Source: Ardenticatenaceae bacterium (GTDB lineage Bacteria > Chloroflexota > Anaerolineae > Promineifilales > Promineifilaceae). From it: a stretch of DNA of 64,000 nt. Shown piece by piece: positions 1-9,635 of the stretch (its first letter is position 1; every line of letters begins with the position of its first letter). The position numbers and the translations under genes are program-made. The stretch is taken from the NCBI GenBank assembly GCA_020634435.1, contig JACKBS010000010.1, positions 1 to 64,000 of the forward strand. Direction: 5' to 3'. Under the pieces are notes generated by a model. That model made no database searches. It had not been told where the DNA came from and was given only the letters and a program-made list of their open reading frames with translations.

Positions 1-5
1 CTCAA

Positions 6-1727
6 TTACCTATTTTGTTTTAGCTCTGTCTCAAAAATGGCGCGCAGGATGGCGACCATGGTCGCATACGTCGGGTCCATGCCAAAGTAGGATAAGTTTT
101 GCGAGCCAAGATTTTTGCCTTTGCTGAATGGTGTATCCGACGCGTAATGCAAAACACCAACCGGGAACGGACTGCTGTACAAATTCACAATCTCGTTGGA
201 GGGATGCCGCTTGGGGCGCACCATTTCGTAGATGCCGCTGAGGTACGGTCCGGCTTCCATTTCCATGTCGGTGTAGCCTTCCTGGTAAAAGACCGACATG
301 TAGCCTTCGTTTTGCAGGAAGGTGCCGGGCACGGTGATCGCCTTCTGGTTATCCATGACGGTGCCGTACATCAGGTAGGGGGCCACGTCGTCGGCGGCAA
401 AGCAGTTGTCGAAGAGGTAGGTATTCAGGCTGTGTTCGTCGTGGACGACGCTGGGAATCATCACATCGCCGATACGGCCGTTTAACGTCGCCGCTTTCCC
501 CATGATGTGCACCCCACGCACCTCGGCAATGTTTCGGGCGATCTCTGTAAGCACCTGGTAGGCGGCCATGCCCAGCGGATAATCCACGTTTACGATGAGC
601 GCATTGCTTTCTTTCAGCTTTTCAATTTGGGGCACGCGTAAACGGCCGTCCATCTGGTCCAAATCAATTTTGTTGAGTGAAACAACCTGCACCTCGATGT
701 CGAAGGCGTGTTCACTGGGAATGCGAATCAGGCCAATTTCGCGCTCCGCTTGCAGGCGAGCGGCCGTTACGTCGGGATTGTCTTGTTCCAGCTTTTTGAG
801 CGCGTAATACAAGAAGTTTTCCCGGCTGCTGGGTACGTTTTGCTCCAGAATGTCGTGGTATTCCTGGTGCAGATCATCGGAGCCATGTTCCTGAATGTAG
901 GCATGAATTTGCTCTTCGATGTGCAGGGCATAGCCGCTGAGCAGATTGGGCAGGCTGTGGGTGTTGCTGGAGACAAAGTAGACCGGCTTGTCGGGCATAA
1001 AAATATCGGGCAGATGGCGCTCCACATTGCGCCACCAGCGGCGGGTGGCCCGTTTGTAGTCGGCCAGCGACCCGGCCAGGGAACGAATCGAAATTTCTTG
1101 CTTGGTTTGGGCGATTTGGAGGAATTTATCGGCCGTTTTTGCCCCCCAGACTTGTACCAATCGGGCCAAATCTTCGGCCGGGATTTCTGTCATGCTGGCC
1201 AAGCGAATAAGGCTATTGCCAGAAGGTACCCCACCTTTGGTATCGCGAATCCGTTCCAGCTCTTTGATGACGTTTTCTTTGTCCAGCAGTTGGCGCAGCT
1301 TACGTCGTTCAATCTGGTAGGCCACCAAAATAGGCACGATGTCGTCAATATCGGAGCGGCTGGCGATGTAAACTGCCAGCTGGTCTTTACCATCGAAAAA
1401 ACTGCGGCGGCGACGACCGGGGGCGCTGACCTGCTGCCAGCTTTCAACGTTGGTGAAACCGTGCTGGGCAAACACCTGCTCCGATTGCCCCATGATGATC
1501 AGCCGCAGCCGGTCCAAACACTCGGGCATACGCAGGATCGCGTAGATGAAGGCAGCCATGTCGGGCTGCGGCTCGTCGGCCAGCACGTGCAGGGCAGAGT
1601 TCATCCGTTTGTGGGCTTCGATGAGGGTTTTGATTTGCACCTCGCGACTGCTGCGCAGCAAGGAGTAGTAGGTGCGGAGGTAGAGATTAATTTCTTCGTT
1701 GCCAGAAGTGGGTACGGTTCGGTCCAT
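6..1727 (-). CDS. Conserved protein, nucleoside-phosphorylase-like C-terminus
   Basis: A 573-residue soluble protein with no signal peptide or membrane segment. I do not recognise the N-terminal 350 residues, which are charged and helical. The last 180 residues contain GKAATLNGRIGDVMIPSVV and later YTDMEMEAGPYLSGIYE. These resemble the nucleobase-contact and Met-Glu-X-Glu elements of nucleoside phosphorylase / AMP nucleosidase proteins. That relation is an impression from motifs, so the substrate is unknown. The stop codon TAG runs straight into a GGTAATTGAG repeat unit at the window edge. selD lies upstream on the same strand, with a palindromic repeat between them. Confidence 0.55.
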   Translation of the reverse strand: MDRTVPTSGNEEINLYLRTYYSLLRSSREVQIKTLIEAHKRMNSALHVLADEPQPDMAAFIYAILRMPECLDRLRLIIMGQSEQVFAQHGFTNVESWQQVSAPGRRRRSFFDGKDQLAVYIASRSDIDDIVPILVAYQIERRKLRQLLDKENVIKELERIRDTKGGVPSGNSLIRLASMTEIPAEDLARLVQVWGAKTADKFLQIAQTKQEISIRSLAGSLADYKRATRRWWRNVERHLPDIFMPDKPVYFVSSNTHSLPNLLSGYALHIEEQIHAYIQEHGSDDLHQEYHDILEQNVPSSRENFLYYALKKLEQDNPDVTAARLQAEREIGLIRIPSEHAFDIEVQVVSLNKIDLDQMDGRLRVPQIEKLKESNALIVNVDYPLGMAAYQVLTEIARNIAEVRGVHIMGKAATLNGRIGDVMIPSVVHDEHSLNTYLFDNCFAADDVAPYLMYGTVMDNQKAITVPGTFLQNEGYMSVFYQEGYTDMEMEAGPYLSGIYEMVRPKRHPSNEIVNLYSSPFPVGVLHYASDTPFSKGKNLGSQNLSYFGMDPTYATMVAILRAIFETELKQNR

Positions 1728-1756
1728 AGGGTTTGTGTGGGAGATTAGTTGTGGGG

Positions 1757-1840
1757 GATTGGGTAATTAGGTAATTAAGTAATTGGGTAATTAGCTTTCA
1801 ATTACTCAGTTACTTAATTACTCAATTACTCCATTACCCA
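1757..1840. repeat. Palindromic spacer repeat, family A (TAATTGGG units)
   Basis: Four degenerate TAATTGGG/TAATTAGG units are followed, after a short loop, by inverted AATTACTC/AATTACCC units, giving a long imperfect hairpin. The stop codon of selD lies inside the last unit. The same family appears at 15750-15822 and at the extreme left end of the window. Confidence 0.8.
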
Positions 1841-2877
1841 TGTATGTGAATAAAACCTTCGCCGGTGGTGACGTGGCCAATGCGTACGGCCGTTTCGCAA
1901 TGCGCCATAAACGTGTCTACCTCATCCGCAGGCAGGGCCACCAGCAAACCGCCGGAGGTTTCCGGGGTCATCAGCATGTCCTGGACGAGTTGGCTGACGC
2001 CGGGGCCAAATTTCGTCCACGGGCCAAAATATTCTAGATTGCGCCCCATGCCGCCGGGGAATGCGCCTTGTTCACCATAGCGCAATGCGCCGGGCAGCCA
2101 GGGCAGCGCCTCTAGCTCCATGTGGAAGTCCACCTCGGCCAGATGAGCCATCTCGTGGGCGTGGCCGATGAGGCCAAAGCCGGTGATGTCCGTCAGGCTG
2201 TGCGCCTGGGCCAGTTGGGCAGCTTCGGCGGCGGCTTTGTTGAGCACTTTCATGCTGGCCACGGCAACGGCCACATCTGCCTCATCCGTGATGCCGTTTT
2301 TGAGCGCGGTGGTAACAACCCCAACGCCCAACGGTTTGGTTAGCAGCAGCACGTCGCCCGGTTCGGACCCACCTTTGGGCTTTACCTTGTCTGGATGGAC
2401 GAGACCAGTGACAGCCAGGCCATACTTCGGCTCTTTGTCGTTAACGCTGTGGCCCCCGGCAATGACGGCGCCAGCTTCGGCCACTTTTTCGGCCCCGCCG
2501 CGCAAAATCTCGCTGAGCACGTCCATGCCCAGGTTGTCTGGGAAAGCGACGAGGTTGATGGCAAACAGCACCTGCCCACCCATGGCGTATATGTCTGACA
2601 TGGCGTTGGCGGCAGCAATCGCGCCAAAGTCGTACGGATCATCGACGACCGGCGGGAAGAAATCCATCGTGTTGACAATGGCTTGCTGATCGTTGAGTTG
2701 GTAAACGGCCGCATCGTCCGCTTTGGCCAACCCGACCAGCAGTTCCGGGTAATCTTCCGGCTTGAATAGTTTGCGCAGGGGCGCAATCGCTTGAGCCAGG
2801 TCCCCTGGCCCCAGTTTAGACGCTCAACCGGCGCAGCTGGCGTAAGACGTCAGCCGGATTTGTTTGGCAGTGGTCAT
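1834..2877 (-). CDS. selD: Selenide, water dikinase SelD (selenoprotein, UGA at codon 18)
   Basis: SelD makes selenophosphate from selenide and ATP for selenocysteine or selenouridine synthesis. The uninterrupted frame from 2730 covers only the AIRS-type body (DDAAVYQLND, FGAIAAANAMSDIYAMGG, GHSVNDKEPKYGLAVTG, DITGFGLIGH). Extending upstream in the same frame to ATG 2877 adds 49 codons reading MTTAKQIRLTSYASCAG, then UGA at 2826-2824, then ASKLGPGDLAQAI. The UGA falls at the catalytic Cys/Sec position of SelD (Cys17 in E. coli). AAAGGAAAC precedes ATG 2877 at good spacing. A hairpin with a GG-containing loop follows the UGA. Total 347 residues including Sec. No selA, selB or tRNA-Sec is in this window. 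Confidence 0.93.
2793..2826 (-). promoter_or_regulatory. bSECIS-like hairpin after the selD UGA
   Basis: On the coding strand the UGA (2826-2824) is followed after 12 bases by GGGCCAGG, loop GGA, CCTGGCTC. This is an 8-bp stem with one G-U pair. The loop guanines sit 21-22 bases after the UGA. Bacterial SECIS elements read by SelB have this placement, with a short apical loop containing GG. Function is inferred from position and shape. Confidence 0.8.
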
Positions 2878-2904
2878 GAAGTTTCCTTTGTCACTTGTAC
2901 AAAA

Positions 2905-2977
2905 GGAGACTGGAGATCGGAGATTAGAGATTGAGTGCAAAATCTCCAATCTCTAATCTCCAAATCTCCAATCTCCC
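2905..2977. repeat. Palindromic spacer repeat, family B (GGAGATTAGAGATT units)
   Basis: GGAGACTGGAGATCGGAGA and following units are mirrored by AATCTCCAATCTCTAATCTC, making a hairpin with a short loop. It lies in the divergent spacer between selD and the FHA genes. Other family B copies are at 12526, 19647, 55829 and 60290, and inside two coding regions (27064 and 54977). Confidence 0.85.
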
Positions 2978-3049
2978 AAAATTTATTGGTTAAAGATGAG
3001 GGAAAGTATACCGGATGCCTATGACCTTGCAATGCAGCCTGCTTCGCGA

Positions 3050-3078
3050 TTGACGCTCTCATTTTCCAATCCTATAAT
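3050..3078 (+). promoter_or_regulatory. Sigma-70-type promoter for the FHA pair
   Basis: TTGACG (3050-3055) and TATAAT (3073-3078) are separated by 17 bases and lie 54 bases before the first FHA start codon. The match to the bacterial housekeeping consensus is nearly perfect. Confidence 0.75.
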
Positions 3079-3131
3079 GGCCGTCATTGTGAGCGCGCAT
3101 CGTCAGGCGCTTGCTTGAGTAACGGACCAAC

Positions 3132-3938
3132 ATGGCAAAACAGAAACCATTTCAGAAATTTGAAGCGCTGGCGCAGCAGCTGGTAGAAGGTAGCTTTAAC
3201 CGATTTTTTGGGCAGGGGGTGACCGTTTCGGGCATTGCTACGGAATTGTCGCGCGTGGTTGAGGATTCGGCCGTGGAGGGTTGGGTGCCTGCCCGCTACG
3301 AGATTCGTTTAAATCCAGCCGAGTTTGACCGCCTGCGCCAAAGCGAACCGGAAATCATGACCCAGCTGACGGATTATTTGCGCACTTTTGTCCAGCAGTC
3401 GGGTTTGCATGTAGATAGCTCACTGCATTTAACGCTGGTTGCGGAACCGGCGGTTGTGGGGGCCAGTTTGCAGGTAGTACCGGTGGTGAGCAAACGGCCG
3501 TCTGCGCCCACCACAACCCAACTCCGCCAGCCAGATGAAAATCTGGCCAGTTTTGCCGCCGAAGTTGCCGCTCTTGACGCGTACCTGATTGTGGAAGGTC
3601 AGCGCCACGTGCCGTTGAATAAGCCAGTTATCACCCTAGGCCGACACATCGACAATGACGTGGTGCTGGATGCGCCGACGGTGAGCCGGCAACATGCCCA
3701 AATCCGCTGGCGCTACGGCCGTTTCATCCTTTACGATGTCAGCCGCCGAGGGCGTACCCAGGTGAACAGCCAGACGGTGAACGAGACGGTGCTGCGCTCC
3801 GGTGATGTGATTAGCCTGAGCGATGTGAAGCTAATTTACGGCGAGGGCGAGACGCAGCAGCGACCGCGCCAGCGCTCTACCAATGACTTGACCGACGAAA
3901 CCCAAATTCGTCCCCCATCCTCCAATTTAGATTCATGA
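3132..3938 (+). CDS. FhaA-like protein (DUF3662-type N-terminus plus FHA)
   Basis: A 268-residue cytoplasmic protein. Residues 1-125 (FQKFEALAQQLVEGSFNRFF onward) match the FhaA N-terminal type that precedes an FHA domain in actinobacterial and Chloroflexota signalling proteins. Residues 160-250 are an FHA domain with the ligand-binding elements LGRHIDNDVVLD, SRQHAQIRW and VNSQTVNETVLRSGDVI. FHA domains bind phosphothreonine peptides made by Hanks-type kinases. The next FHA gene overlaps this stop by four bases (ATGA), so the two are translationally coupled. A Ser/Thr kinase is encoded at 54.4-55.8 kb. Confidence 0.85.
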   Translation: MAKQKPFQKFEALAQQLVEGSFNRFFGQGVTVSGIATELSRVVEDSAVEGWVPARYEIRLNPAEFDRLRQSEPEIMTQLTDYLRTFVQQSGLHVDSSLHLTLVAEPAVVGASLQVVPVVSKRPSAPTTTQLRQPDENLASFAAEVAALDAYLIVEGQRHVPLNKPVITLGRHIDNDVVLDAPTVSRQHAQIRWRYGRFILYDVSRRGRTQVNSQTVNETVLRSGDVISLSDVKLIYGEGETQQRPRQRSTNDLTDETQIRPPSSNLDS

Positions 3939-4369
3939 CCCCAGAACTGGTGCTGCTAATTTTTCGTGTTGTGAGTGGCTTGCTGCTGCTGGCCTTTTTG
4001 GGCGGTTTGGCCTGGCTGATTTACCGCGACATGCAGGTAACGGCGGCGGCAATGGCGGAACAGGAACGGCCGTACGGCCGTTTGCGTATCATTGCCAATG
4101 AAGCCGAACATCCACCCATCAACACCACCTATGTGCTGCTGCCCATCACCAGCATTGGCCGGGCGGCCAGCAACACCATCGTCTTGCCCGATGGTTTTGC
4201 CAGTGCTGAACATGCGCTGATCATTCGTCGCCAGGGGCAGTGGTGGCTGGAAGACCAGGGCAGCCGCAACGGCACGTTGTTGAATGATGTGGTGGTGCAA
4301 AAAGCGGCCGTAATTAGCGCTGGTGATGTGATTGCCGTGGGGGGCACCCTGCTGAAGCTGGAACTGTAA
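3935..4369 (+). CDS. Membrane-anchored FHA protein (FhaB-like)
   Basis: A 144-residue protein. One N-terminal membrane helix (LILIFRVVSGLLLLAFLGG-type, about residues 5-28) is followed by a cytoplasmic FHA domain with SIGRAASNTIVLPD, ASAEHALI and DQGSRNGTLLND. Fusion of a helix to a small FHA domain is the FhaB architecture. It overlaps the upstream FhaA-like gene by ATGA. The next 170 bases contain no further gene or clear terminator. Confidence 0.85.
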   Translation: MTPELVLLIFRVVSGLLLLAFLGGLAWLIYRDMQVTAAAMAEQERPYGRLRIIANEAEHPPINTTYVLLPITSIGRAASNTIVLPDGFASAEHALIIRRQGQWWLEDQGSRNGTLLNDVVVQKAAVISAGDVIAVGGTLLKLEL

Positions 4370-4556
4370 ACCACTCACAAAACGACTACCCAAATGTTTG
4401 TCCTGCAATTGGAAAATTGCCGTGATTTGCACCCATGTTTCTGTGAAAGTCGCGTGATTTAGAACCTCAACTGTCCCCGCATAAAGGAAAAACGGAACAC
4501 CTTGCGTTTATCGCCTCAAAGAGCTTGTACTGTCTTACTCTATGGAGGTAAACGTA

Positions 4557-7500
4557 ATGTCTCAATCAACTTACCGTGTATACGGCCGTATCGTTCGTCA
4601 GGATAACCAGCAAGGGATTCATGGCCTGTTGGTGGAAGCCTGGGATGACGATCGCTGCGGCGACGACTGTCTGGGCTGGGATTTGACCAACCGCGACGGT
4701 TCCTATTCCATTTCCTTCAGCGCCGCCGATTTTAAGGAGCCTGGCGAAGGTGCGCCGGAAATTTACCTGAAGATTCGGGATCGAGACGGCCGTCTTCTTC
4801 TCGACACTCGCAGCCAGAAACACCATTGCCAAGCGGGTCACACCGTCGAACTCAACCTGGCGCTGGCCCCCGACATGCTGTGGTGGCACCGGCAAACCCC
4901 CATTAGCTGGGAATGTCCCGATGACCCGCTGCTGCCGGAAATTGTCCTGGAAGACATTCAAGAAGCGCTGACGCTGGTCACCAGCAGCCGCCAGACAACT
5001 TACGGCCAGCGGTTGGAAGCCCTCATTTGCGCCATTCCGCCCATCAACCTGCTCAACAACATCATGGCCGACGCTTGCGCCACGCTGCAAGGCGATCTCG
5101 CCGCTGCCGGGCGCTATCGTGACCTGTTGGATGCGCTGTGCGCCGTGCAGTCCAAAGACAAATGTTGTGGGCACGAAACCCTCGACGACATCTTCGCGCA
5201 TCCCACACCTGCGCCTACCGGCAAATGCCAGCCCTGCGACTGTGAAGAACCTTGCGATGAAGACTCCCGCGACCCGGATTGCCCCTGCAAACCTTCCCTG
5301 ATCGCCCGCGACAAAACCAAAATGCTGCTCATGGCGGCGTTGCATATTGCCTGCGGCCACGAGAAAAGCGCCAAAACATACGTCAAGACGATTCTGGACC
5401 AGGTGGCGCGGTATGAGTTTTTGGCCAGCCTGCACCGTGCGGCCGTTAAAGCGCTGTATGGCGATGCGGCGGCCCTGGTTCAGTTCCGCGATTTGCTGGA
5501 GCTGTTACTTTATCCTGGTAATGGCCAGGGCTGCGGCTGTAAATGTGGTGGCTTGAGCTGCTGCGCCTGCCTGGACCAGGAAATGATTACCTGCCTGCGT
5601 CAGATGGTGGGCTTGTGGCAGCCCATTCACTGCTACACCGTCACCGACGTGCAGCCTGCCCGCGCCTGCCCTGGCGACGAAATTGTCATCAAGGGGCATG
5701 GCTTTGGCCAGGAAGCCGGTACGGTTGCCTTCCGCCAGAAAGGATCGATGGCCTTTGGTGCCCCGATTGCGGTCGAATCTTGGTGCGACGAGCAAATCAC
5801 CGTCATCGTGCCTGAGGGCGCGGGCTGTGGCTTGCAGCTGGTCCTGCCTGCGAATACGATGGACGTATGCGGCCGTTTCTTGCAATACCGTCCCACTGGC
5901 TGCCTGAAAGCCGACTTTGAAGGCACCTCCGCCGAGATTTTGCAATTTACCGTGAAGGGCCGTCAGGACGGCGAATGCCTGGAACCGGGAGATGTGCTGC
6001 CCATCCGTTGGAAAACCTGCGCCACTGACCGGGTGCGCGTGGAGATTGTCAACGCCGAGACGGGCACCGTGATTGCGGCGCAAGACCCCGCAGAGCCGCG
6101 CGGCCGTTGGGACTTTGCCCAGACCCACTTCACCCAAACGACCCACGTGACGGTGCGCATCGTGGCCCAAGGAAAGTGCAAACCGCCTCAAGTTTCAGCC
6201 CAAATGAGCTTCCGCTTCCAGCGCCAGCCCAATTTGTCGGTGCAGGGGTTGGAAATCACCCAGGCTATCCAACATTACCGCGCCGCAGCTCACTTGACTG
6301 ACGCGGCCGATCGAGGCCCAGACAACAGCTTGCGTTTGGTGACTAACAAAACCGCCTGGGTGCGCACGTACCTGCGCAGCGGCCAAAGCCCGGCCTTCGA
6401 CAACGGCCAGCTGGTTAATGTTACCGGCACGCTGACTGTGGAGCGGCGCGTTAACAACGTGTGGAACACCATCGCCACCCTGCCGCCGCAAAATGGCCCC
6501 CTGACTGCCGAAGACAGCTTCATCAGCCTGGACGCCGAGCGCGGCAACATTGACAACACGCTAAACTTTATCGTCCCTGCGGCGATGATGACCGGGCTGC
6601 TGCGCTTCACCGTGAACGTAGCTTCTCCTTATGCAGATTGTCCGGGGAATACGGCCGTTGGCTCTGCCACTGTCGATGTGAATTTGACCCAAACGCTCAA
6701 CGCCGCCTTCATCACCATCGGCTATAACGGGCCAGATGCCAGCGGTATGAACACGCTCAATCTGCCTGCGCCCACCTTGGCCAACTGCCAGGCGGAAACC
6801 AGCTGGGCCATGACCACCTACCCGGTATCCGGCGCGCCGAACGTGCGCATTGCGGGCACCTTTACCACCAACACGCCGCTCAACGACCCGCGCAGCTGCC
6901 CCGGTTGCTGTTCGCCCAACTGGGGCACCTTGCTGCCGCAGGTTGCCGCTTTGGTCGCGGCCGATCAGGCGGCCAATCCTGGGCAGGCGTGGGTGTATTA
7001 TGGCCTCATCAACAACGGTATTCCGGTGAACGTGCCCGGCTGCAACGGTGTGGCCACTGGCGGTCTGGCGAACCAGCCAATCACCTATGCCCATGAGATT
7101 GGCCACCAGTTTGGTTTGCCTCATGCCCGCTGTGGTAATTCGGGTGTGGGCAATGCTAACTACCCCATCTACGAACCGTATGATTTGCCGGTAGACGTGC
7201 CCGCCAATCCGGTTAGCGCGACCAACTGGACGATGGCCAGCATTGGCGAGTATGGTTTGGACATCAACAATGGCAACATTGCCAATCCCAACGATGCTGA
7301 AGATTTCATGTCGTACTGCGGCCCGCGCTGGATTTCTGTCTTTACGCACAACTACCTAATCAACCGGACGGAACTGACGCCGAACACCATCCCCACGGGC
7401 AGCGGCGCGGCCACCAACCGGGTGATTCAGGACAACGGCGCGCGCTTTAGCAAACGCACGGATGTCATCAAGCCGCTCGTTTACCTGATTGGTTCGCTGT

Positions 7501-8411
7501 CGGCGGATGGGCAAGTGGAAATCAGCAGCGTGGCCCGGTTGGAGACGCGCTATCTGGTCGGCGACGGCCGTTCCACCCGCTACATCGCCCAACTGTTGGG
7601 TGAAGAAGGGCAGATCATCAGCCAGGACGTGCTGTACGCTTACACGGCCGACGGCTGCTGCGATGATGATTCTTCTGGCTGTGGTGGCGGCTGCGGGGGA
7701 TGTGGCTGCGACGACGCTGGGCGTGACAAAGGCCCGGTGATGATCAAGGGAATGCTGGATGATCTGGCTCCCGGCCAGACGCTGCGCATCACCAAAGATG
7801 GTGAAACGGTGTGGGAACGCACGGCACCGAAGGAACGGCCGCAAATCAGCAACATTCGTACCCAGGTGGGTAAGGACGGCCGTTTCAGCCTCAGCTGGCA
7901 GGGTCAATCGTACCGTGACGAGCAGCCGGAGTACTGGATTCGCTGGTCGCGTGATGGCCAGCGGTGGCATGCGCTGATGGTGGGCGTGACGGACAACAAG
8001 ATCAATCTGGACCTGGAGCAGCTGCCCAGCGGCGCGATTCAGTTCCAGGTGATGGCCCATGATGGCTTCCACACCACCACCACCGAAAGCAAGCCTGTTG
8101 AAATCGCCGCCCGGCCGCCCGTGGTGACCATTCTGTATCCGCAGCGCGACGACCTGGCCTACGACGAGCGCCAGCTGCACCTCTGGGGAACGGCCGTTAG
8201 CCGCTCCGGCCACGATCTGGCCGACGAGCAGTTTGTCTGGACGATCAATGGCAAGGAAGTGGGTCGCGGGCGCGACCTCTGGGTAGACAATCCTGGCTCT
8301 GGTACGCACGAGGTTCAGCTGAGCGTGACCGAGGGTGAGTTGGTTGGGGCGGCGGAAACGGCCGTAACCATCCAGCCTACTGTCAACACACCGCCTATTG
8401 ACGTGAAGTAG
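4557..8411 (+). CDS. Large leaderless metalloprotease with transthyretin-like N-terminus
   Basis: A 1284-residue protein. Residues 3-105 form a transthyretin/carboxypeptidase-regulatory-like beta domain (TYRVYGRIVRQDNQQGIHGL). A Cys-rich helical part follows, then a TIG/IPT-like module near residue 360 (DVQPARACPGDEIVIKGHGF). The zinc site HEIGHQFGLPH (H846, E847, H850, H856) marks a metzincin-type peptidase. Near residues 1034-1056 lies a Cys/Gly/Asp-rich stretch, then Ig/fibronectin-like domains. There is no signal peptide, which is unusual for such modules. I chose ATG 4557 because GGAGG (4545-4549) is correctly spaced from it and overlaps the upstream ATG at 4542. The substrate is unknown. 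Confidence 0.8.
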   Translation: MSQSTYRVYGRIVRQDNQQGIHGLLVEAWDDDRCGDDCLGWDLTNRDGSYSISFSAADFKEPGEGAPEIYLKIRDRDGRLLLDTRSQKHHCQAGHTVELNLALAPDMLWWHRQTPISWECPDDPLLPEIVLEDIQEALTLVTSSRQTTYGQRLEALICAIPPINLLNNIMADACATLQGDLAAAGRYRDLLDALCAVQSKDKCCGHETLDDIFAHPTPAPTGKCQPCDCEEPCDEDSRDPDCPCKPSLIARDKTKMLLMAALHIACGHEKSAKTYVKTILDQVARYEFLASLHRAAVKALYGDAAALVQFRDLLELLLYPGNGQGCGCKCGGLSCCACLDQEMITCLRQMVGLWQPIHCYTVTDVQPARACPGDEIVIKGHGFGQEAGTVAFRQKGSMAFGAPIAVESWCDEQITVIVPEGAGCGLQLVLPANTMDVCGRFLQYRPTGCLKADFEGTSAEILQFTVKGRQDGECLEPGDVLPIRWKTCATDRVRVEIVNAETGTVIAAQDPAEPRGRWDFAQTHFTQTTHVTVRIVAQGKCKPPQVSAQMSFRFQRQPNLSVQGLEITQAIQHYRAAAHLTDAADRGPDNSLRLVTNKTAWVRTYLRSGQSPAFDNGQLVNVTGTLTVERRVNNVWNTIATLPPQNGPLTAEDSFISLDAERGNIDNTLNFIVPAAMMTGLLRFTVNVASPYADCPGNTAVGSATVDVNLTQTLNAAFITIGYNGPDASGMNTLNLPAPTLANCQAETSWAMTTYPVSGAPNVRIAGTFTTNTPLNDPRSCPGCCSPNWGTLLPQVAALVAADQAANPGQAWVYYGLINNGIPVNVPGCNGVATGGLANQPITYAHEIGHQFGLPHARCGNSGVGNANYPIYEPYDLPVDVPANPVSATNWTMASIGEYGLDINNGNIANPNDAEDFMSYCGPRWISVFTHNYLINRTELTPNTIPTGSGAATNRVIQDNGARFSKRTDVIKPLVYLIGSLSADGQVEISSVARLETRYLVGDGRSTRYIAQLLGEEGQIISQDVLYAYTADGCCDDDSSGCGGGCGGCGCDDAGRDKGPVMIKGMLDDLAPGQTLRITKDGETVWERTAPKERPQISNIRTQVGKDGRFSLSWQGQSYRDEQPEYWIRWSRDGQRWHALMVGVTDNKINLDLEQLPSGAIQFQVMAHDGFHTTTTESKPVEIAARPPVVTILYPQRDDLAYDERQLHLWGTAVSRSGHDLADEQFVWTINGKEVGRGRDLWVDNPGSGTHEVQLSVTEGELVGAAETAVTIQPTVNTPPIDVK

Positions 8412-8466
8412 ATTGACAGGGTGATAGGGTGACGGGGTGTACCTGCCCTTTTTTACCCCGCATCAG

Positions 8467-8500
8467 GCGGCGATGAACTTCGGCTTGTCGCCGCTTTTTT
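8467..8500 (+). terminator. Rho-independent terminator after the metalloprotease gene
   Basis: GCGGCGA (8467-8473) pairs with TCGCCGC (8488-8494), and six T residues follow. It lies 55 bases after the stop of the metalloprotease gene. The rest of the 8412-8615 spacer shows no gene. Confidence 0.8.
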
Positions 8501-8615
8501 GTTTGAGGCACTCCATACCCGCATCATTGGCTTTTCGTACAGGTGATGACAAGAGTCGCGACCACAAAACTGATAAGCTGAAGCTGAATCGGTTAATGTT
8601 AGTGGAGAACAACTC

Positions 8616-9620
8616 ATGTCTCAAAGATACTCGCGTCTGATCATCTTTCTTATCTTGTCCTTTTTAGTGACTCTGGTTGCCTGTCAGGTGGTTGAGCAGA
8701 CTGTCCATGAGCCGACGGCCGTTCCGCCTACATCTACTGCCATGCCAACCAGTACGGCCGTTCCTACCCTAGTGCCAACGATTACGGCCGTTCCGCCCAC
8801 ACCAACTGCCACGAACAGACCGCCCGCGCCCACCGCTGTGTCAATTGCCACCAGCACCGCTGTGGCCACAGAATCCGCAGAAGATGTATTTCAGGATCGG
8901 CTATCGATTTCGCCAGATGGCAGATGGCAGGCGCAGACGCTGCTAACTTTTGTAGAAGAGGGTGGTTTTGTGCAAGGGTATCAGACCGATTTAACGGTGA
9001 CGGCCCTGGATGGAACTACTTCCTGGGTGGCTTACTCCACCTTGCAAGGTGCTGGGTTGGGTTATGACGTACCCACAGTTGTCTTGTGGTCCAATGATAA
9101 TCAATCGCTTTTCTTTACGCTGAGTGCCACGCCCGATGGCTGCGGCTACTTGTTGAGCACCTATCATTCTGGTTTGTACAAGCTGGACCTTGCCAATGGG
9201 AAAGTCGAGAAACTTGAAGTTGGTGGGGCTCTCTCACCGGATGGAAAGATGGTAGCCAGTATGGTTTGGGAACCTGAAATTGGGGTAGAAATTTACAACT
9301 TGGCCGACCAAACAGCGACGACTTTTGCCTGGGACACTGTGCTGGAAAGAGGCAATACAGCCTTAAATCTGGTGTGGGCACCGGATAGCCAGGCAATTGC
9401 TTTAGAGTTTGCGCCCGGAAGTTGTGAAGAGACAGATTACTCTTTGATTGTCCTCGATCTGCTAACCGATGAAAAAGCAACGCTTGTCTGGCACGAGCCG
9501 CAGCTGTTTTCCATTGTCGAGTGGGCCACTGTCAGCGAAATTTATCTGCGTGATCAGGCAAACCCACAACAGACCTGGCTGTTGGATGTGAATTCTGGCG
9601 AATTGACCCGAGTTGATTAG
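8616..9620 (+). CDS. Lipoprotein with Thr/Pro linker and beta-propeller-like domain
   Basis: 334 residues. A lipoprotein signal (IIFLILSFLVTLVAC, Cys about residue 23) precedes a 50-residue linker of repeated TAVPPT-type units. Several of these are written with ACGGCCGTTCC. The remainder has repeated blades such as LSISPDGRWQ, GGALSPDGKMVAS and LVWAPDSQAIALE, typical of TolB/WD40-like periplasmic propellers. GTGGAGAAC precedes the ATG. The gene converges on the SGNH-like gene with a 15-base gap. The role is unknown; a surface-anchored binding protein is likely. Confidence 0.75.
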   Translation: MSQRYSRLIIFLILSFLVTLVACQVVEQTVHEPTAVPPTSTAMPTSTAVPTLVPTITAVPPTPTATNRPPAPTAVSIATSTAVATESAEDVFQDRLSISPDGRWQAQTLLTFVEEGGFVQGYQTDLTVTALDGTTSWVAYSTLQGAGLGYDVPTVVLWSNDNQSLFFTLSATPDGCGYLLSTYHSGLYKLDLANGKVEKLEVGGALSPDGKMVASMVWEPEIGVEIYNLADQTATTFAWDTVLERGNTALNLVWAPDSQAIALEFAPGSCEETDYSLIVLDLLTDEKATLVWHEPQLFSIVEWATVSEIYLRDQANPQQTWLLDVNSGELTRVD

Positions 9621-9635
9621 CCTCGCGGCGCGGTC

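Noticed and set aside
708..1748. Long plus-strand frame of 346 codons
   Set aside because: It is antisense to the conserved 573-residue gene, has no recognisable motifs and shows the composition of a codon-usage shadow.
2382..2786. Alternative minus-strand frame that could give SelD a different N-terminus
   Set aside because: It is out of frame with SelD and has no family motifs. The in-frame extension through UGA gives the expected SelD N-terminus.
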